Positions 59,701 through 64,000 of a DNA stretch of 64,000 nt are shown piece after piece. Every line of letters starts with the position of its first letter. Position 1 is the stretch's first letter. Source of the stretch: Enoplosus armatus. Lineage: Eukaryota > Chordata > Actinopteri > Centrarchiformes > Enoplosidae. The notes under the pieces were generated by a model. That model ran no database searches. It worked only from the letters and a program-made list of their open reading frames with translations, and was not told the DNA's origin. The stretch lies in contig NC_092191.1 in the NCBI RefSeq assembly GCF_043641665.1, forward strand, positions 15,717,501 through 15,781,500, written 5' to 3'. Made by a program: the position numbers and the translations under genes.

Positions 59701-60616
59701 ATCTCAGAATAGCAGACCGTTTCATGGATTTATCAGCTGTTTGTCTCGTCTCTGTACCGTTCTTACAAACAGGCTTATTTTGATTAAATCCCTGCCGAAA
59801 GACATTATTTGGTGGTTGCTATCACTATCACAACAAACTGTATGCCACCATTAATTTTATCGTCTGCAGAGGGAAGTTTCCTTGGTGTGTGTACAGATAA
59901 AGGCAGAGCAGATGACCATAACTTAGATTCCAAAGAATTAATTATTATTATTATTATTAATTATACTTTTATTTTTTTCTGATGTTGTGAGGTTCTTTAA
60001 GTTGCGTCTGCCTCTGAGACAGCAGAGTAATAGTAATAGCTTCCACATAGTTTGGAAGCAGATCTACTTGGCCAGGCGGACTCCTCCCTTCTCTACTTTC
60101 ATCTTAGTTACCCTTAACAAGCCTTTCAGCATTTCTAATTGTATAATTGTGTTGCGTGTGAAAGGACATTCAGTCCTCACATCTGTCACAGTTCCATGAA
60201 GAGCATGCAGAATGGCACAAATATGCATCTTCCTGTGTACACACTCACACAATCAACAAAACACGGCTGTATTTAGCATCCCTCTCACTCACACCGAGGT
60301 CTGAACGCTGCTCCTCATTGCCGCTGTGATGACTGTTGTTAGTCAGTTTGTAGAGCCAGTATTGTTTGGCTGTTATGAAGAAGTTCCAGGGCAGCAGGGA
60401 GCCAATGCCCATCAGGAAGAAGATTATGTACACCAGACAGTAAGAGTCCTCTGGACTGTAGCGCACGGCCAGAGGCACTGAGGAATGTTTGGGCAGGAGT
60501 GATGCAGAGGGACTCTGGTCGTCACTGTCCTCATCCTCGGATACTTGGTGGTTTCCAAGAGCAGTCGGAACATATGAGGAGTTGAGACTGGGCTGTACAC
60601 GCTCTGAGCCGTCCAT
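56711..60616 (-). CDS. slc29a3: Equilibrative nucleoside transporter 3 (ENT3)
   Basis: Proton-dependent nucleoside transporter of lysosomal and mitochondrial membranes, SLC29 family with 11 membrane segments. Coding exons in transcript order: 60293-60616, 59425-59507, 58744-58970, 58087-58249, 56711-57341; GT-AG borders and phases agree, total 1428 nt (475 residues, the same length as human ENT3). The long hydrophilic N-terminus (about 58 residues) leads into segment 1 with the ENT signature [14 protein letters not shown] (PWN at 76-78). NNS in the first loop is a glycosylation sequon. The C-terminal exon carries [16 protein letters not shown]-like [26 protein letters not shown] and [11 protein letters not shown]. 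The N-terminal LL at 40-41 lacks an acidic residue four positions earlier, unlike the human DQEALL motif. The start is set by alignment with the human N-terminus. Confidence 0.96.
57872..57886 (-). promoter_or_regulatory. CTCF-like motif, one mismatch
   Basis: The minus strand reads CCACCAGATGGTGCC, differing from the remembered consensus only by T for C at position 12. It lies in the last slc29a3 intron. Confidence 0.3.
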
Positions 60617-60707
60617 TTTCACATGCAGGATAGTCAGAAAGTAAAGATGAGAGAGAAAAGGGAAGGTTGAAGCAGTAAGAGTACAAGTTGAAGTGTTAAA
60701 CAGAGAG
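60617..60707 (-). other. slc29a3: slc29a3 exon 2, upstream part (5' leader)
   Basis: The minus strand reads (TTC)n, then CACAG, then this segment, then the ATG at 60616. The AG at 60708-60709 is the nearest acceptor and its polypyrimidine tract is the microsatellite itself. The 91 bases contain no stop in frame with the ENT3 start, so they could be leader or coding extension. Confidence 0.6.
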
Positions 60708-60711
60708 CTGT

Positions 60712-60760
60712 GAAGAAGAAGAAGAAGAAGAAGAAGAAGAAGAAGAAGAAGAAGAAGAAA
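60712..60760. repeat. (GAA)n / (TTC)n microsatellite at a 3' splice site
   Basis: About 16 perfect GAA units on the plus strand, so TTC/CTT on the slc29a3 sense strand. The run ends three to four bases before the CACAG acceptor of slc29a3 exon 2 and forms its polypyrimidine tract. A minus-strand frame through it reads as a polyleucine run, which is an artefact of the repeat. Confidence 0.95.
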
Positions 60761-62072
60761 CATGAGTTTAAAAAAATCACTGCGAAATAATAATGTTATT
60801 GCAATAAGTGGTGTTTCGATGATGCTTACGTTTACTTGTGCTTGTCCAGAAAGGAAAAGACAGACTGTGTTTGTTGTGAAGCCATAGTCCGGAGAGATCT
60901 CCGAGCTGTAGCTGATAGAGATCAATCCAATTGTCCGGCTCCTGTGATGCTGCTGTGCAAGGAGTCACATTTAACTCTGAGAATCATCATTCAATTCTCA
61001 GCATATTGACAGGTATTTTCCAAATAAATACCTTAATAGATACACATGTAAAAGATAATGTAAGACCCAAAAAGAAGCTGGAGAAGCTGTACTCTGTTCA
61101 TGTTCAGCACAAAGCACTGAACATGACAAACCGATTCCTCAATAGGGATAGAAAGGTATACAGTTAAACAATGACTCATCATGATTCAGATGATGTGGAA
61201 TGTGACATGGACACATTGTCCTTTTCTCGCTGTGCCACCACCGCAATAATAGTGGAGGCGCTGGTATCATTACTATTTGGCAGCAGTGTGTGGATGTGGA
61301 CCCACTGCTCTCCCTCAGCAGGATTGTAAGTAAGTGGAATCACGGCTTTGGCAATTACCACACACAGTGGGATTCTTTTAAGTTAAATGCTCCATCAGAT
61401 AAAAGCAACTCAGCATTTACCACACCTATTTTCTTGTGGCATGTGATCGTTTGACTCTTTATACTGAGTTTCGGGCAATCACTACAGTTTCATCTCACTT
61501 CTGCAAGTGTTCTGCAAACTACAACCTCACATGCCACTGACAGAAATAGTAAAACGGGCTTTCTCTAGCACCAGTTGCTTGCACAATATGAGGCTTTTAC
61601 TTTAACAATTTAAGGAGGTTAAAGGAAGACTAGCATGACAGTACAAAGCTGACCTTGCATTCTAAAGCATCATGTGTGCCACTAATGAGGAACAAGTATT
61701 CACATGATGCTTACCCAAGAAAAAGCAATTACACGACTAATTATACAACTGCAGACTACACTGAGCAGTTTCAGGAGTAAGCATCAGGTCACTGCGGACA
61801 GCTGGTTTCACCAAAGGTTTTTCACCATTCATTGCAAAATGAGTCTGCTCATTCTGCCGTGCCCTTTGTTATTAGGGTCGTCAAGCAGACAGGTTTTATT
61901 TGTTTACTGTGAAGACCGCTGTAAACAGTCAAACACGTAAACTTTAACATTACACGCTAGCTAAGTGGGTATACCAGTCTATATAAAGCTCCACCAACGT
62001 AGCTAACTACTCGACCCGTGCCTTATGTTGGGCTCATTAAATAAAATAAGTGTAACAATTAATACAACATAC

Positions 62073-62235
62073 CTCACTGTTGGAGACTCCCCGTCTGTCG
62101 CTTCTGTCTTCCCTAGAAGTGCTACATTGACACACAAATCCATTTCACGGCAAACTTCATTTCTGGTCAGCTGACAAACAACACTGTTCAGCCAGGGGTC
62201 CACGAGCCGCAACAACAGCATGATTTCCGGCACGG
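62073..62235 (-). other. slc29a3: Probable slc29a3 exon 1 (5' leader)
   Basis: On the minus strand this segment ends in two tandem donors 5 nt apart: ACA followed by GTGAGG, and GAG followed by GTATGT (boundary 62073 for the latter). It is CpG-containing and immediately upstream of slc29a3. Joined to 60707 with the GTATGT donor, the frame from the ATG at 62221-62219 stays open into the ENT3 start. The upstream limit is not defined. Confidence 0.5.
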
Positions 62236-64000
62236 ATCCTTCCAGAATAAAAGCGTTATCCTACCAGACTGACTCAAAACGTATATTTTGCACAATAATA
62301 ATACATTTCGCAATACTCATTCTAGCCCAAGTCTGAGATTATTTAAAACGTATTTTGAAAACCAAACTATTATCCCAAAGGTAATTTATTCGGACTGCCA
62401 TACCCACATACCGGAAGTCTTGTTACTGACGGTGTATATGGCAGCCTCCTACTGTTCCGGTACAGCTTTTCTAAAATAAAAGCACGTATATATCTAGAGA
62501 TATTGCTTTCCCAAATAATACAAAATTATTATTTGTTGCACCTGTCTTTAATAGATACGGAGCCCCCAAAGGGTCACGGCCATCATTTTATATGTATGAG
62601 ATATGTTCAGATCTGATTACAAAAAGTAAAACTGGCATTAGTTCCAATAAAATGTAAGACATTGTGTTTTTTGTGATAAATTAATAACAAATATTTCTGA
62701 GTAATGTCCAGCGCTGAAATCTATGAATGACGATAAAACTAGTGTAGTGTAAGAAATGTCTGAGTAATTGCAATAAGATGTCATTTATAGCATTTCCTTG
62801 ATCAAGCTTACAAAATATATTATCATACAAATTGTAGTGCTCATTAATAAAGTGAATCTAACCTTCAGATATCACATGTAAATCATTACACCATCAACAG
62901 ACTACTGAGTGGTATTAATACTATATGTTGTTGTGGACTCATTATTACACGATCATTAGTGATCATTACAGAAACTTGGCTGCTGTTAAAAGTAAAAACA
63001 AAATTATCTTTGTTATTGGAAATGTCTGCCCAAATGTTCCTTGATATTTTTTTCTTTCTGTCACTAACAATAGTCATGCTCCATGTTGTGCCTTTTGGCA
63101 AATATCCCATTTATTAATCTAATAAAAAGCACACTGAAACATAAACATTGCTTATTCATGATTGATTTATTCAAACTTACAAGCAAATTGTTCCATTGTG
63201 TGTACTGGCACTGTTTGAAAGACCATATTTACCAGCAGAGGGCACCATAGGGCAGCATATCCAGCAGTGTGTTATTGCCCCTCTTTTACAGCTCCTGTAA
63301 GAAGGAAAAGTACTAAAAATCCTCTTTACAGTCAATCATGACATGGCATGTCATGACACCAAGTGATTTTGTGTCTATGACTGGAGTGTCTATGACCTGC
63401 AGACTATCTGTGACACATGAGTAGACTGGACCACTGGACCAAACTAATAATCATCAGATGAATCACTGTCCTAATGTGGAGCCTATCCAACTCACAGCTG
63501 CTGAACTGCTGTTTCGCCCTGGCAACAACAGATCTAATTGTGCAGGACCAATCTCAAGTGATCTCAAAAATGACCATTATCATTTTATAATGCTGAAGAA
63601 GAATGTGTTGCAAATGCTGTACGTCAGGTATGTGTATGCACATGCGGTCTGTTCTCAAAATAGTTTTTACACACCTTCAAAATATTATTCTTGCTGCTGA
63701 TTTATTCACTAAAAGTAACAAAAACATCCTGTGTGGAGGTCAGGGGTTGGGTTGAAGCGGCAGCTTTTATACTGTACCACCATTTTATGTATTATAAAAG
63801 GTTCAATTAACTCATGCACTGAAGGGTGGCATATCAGCCCTCAATTAGCAGTGCATCTAATGAAACAGGTGCAAAGTGTTGCCTGCCATTAAGACACTGC
63901 TGTGCACACTCACCAAAGATGACTCACTGGGATATTTGTTCTGGATGTAAGAGCCTAGGCTGATGAATCCCCACACATCCTGCACTGACGTTCGCATGCT
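62236..64000. other. slc29a3 upstream region and flank, no gene recognised
   Basis: The first 200 bp probably include the slc29a3 promoter; an ETS-type CCGGAAGT lies at 62411-62418. From about 62480 the sequence is AT-rich with short frames only, none resembling a known protein. The CTCF-like motif at 63232-63246 is the main recognisable signal. No splice-site pairs with coding phase were found. Confidence 0.55.
63232..63246 (+). promoter_or_regulatory. CTCF-like motif
   Basis: CCAGCAGAGGGCACC fits every position of CCASYAGRKGGCRSY. It lies about 1 kb upstream of the slc29a3 first exon in gene-free sequence. Occupancy is not shown. Confidence 0.4.

Noticed and set aside
60245..60925. 226-codon minus-strand frame with a polyleucine stretch continuous with ENT3
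   Set aside because: The upstream part reads through the intron and the (TTC)n microsatellite. The acceptor CACAG just after the repeat indicates the leucine run is spliced out. The real coding start is most likely the ATG at 60616.

Overview
This window is vertebrate nuclear DNA, most likely from a spiny-rayed teleost fish. Genes are split into short exons with GT-AG introns, and the proteins are clearly orthologous to vertebrate genes. The spaces between exons carry interspersed repeats I recognise from teleost genomes, plus dinucleotide and trinucleotide microsatellites. There is no operon structure, CRISPR array, tRNA, rRNA or insertion sequence. Exon boundaries were built by hand from splice sites, reading phase and protein similarity. 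No alignment was run.

Layout: (1) 1-2880, no gene recognised. (2) micu1 (+), from a GC-rich promoter and untranslated first exon near 2.9-3.1 kb to about 32.9 kb; it is the regulator of the mitochondrial calcium uniporter, with 11 constitutive coding exons (483 residues) and two predicted in-frame microexons of 12 and 6 nt. (3) 32.9-37.0 kb, intergenic with old repeats. (4) nolc1 (-), 37.9-43.84 kb, Nopp140, 14 coding exons and 1007 residues, with a tandemly expanded acidic-serine/basic repeat region. (5) mrps6 (+), 44.4-46.2 kb, mitochondrial ribosomal protein bS6m, divergent from nolc1 across about 570 bp, with one coding exon and a probable 3'UTR intron. (6) psap (+), 47.03-56.35 kb, prosaposin, 14 constitutive coding exons plus a 6-nt microexon in the saposin B region. 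(7) slc29a3 (-), 56.7-62.2 kb, the lysosomal/mitochondrial nucleoside transporter ENT3, 475 residues, convergent with psap. (8) 62.25-64 kb, no gene recognised.

The genes are not a functional cluster. psap and slc29a3 both serve the lysosome, and micu1 and mrps6 serve the mitochondrion, but this is probably inherited neighbourhood rather than co-regulation; the human orthologues of micu1, psap and slc29a3 also lie close together on chromosome 10q22.

The most interesting signals are fine-scale splicing features: two micu1 microexons at one junction (one matching the muscle MICU1.1 insert), the psap microexon, a (TTC)n microsatellite serving as the polypyrimidine tract of slc29a3 exon 2, and an in-frame open leader upstream of the slc29a3 start. 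Other points are the nolc1 coding tandem repeat, the loss of the saposin C glycosylation sequon, and abutting polyadenylation signals between psap and slc29a3.
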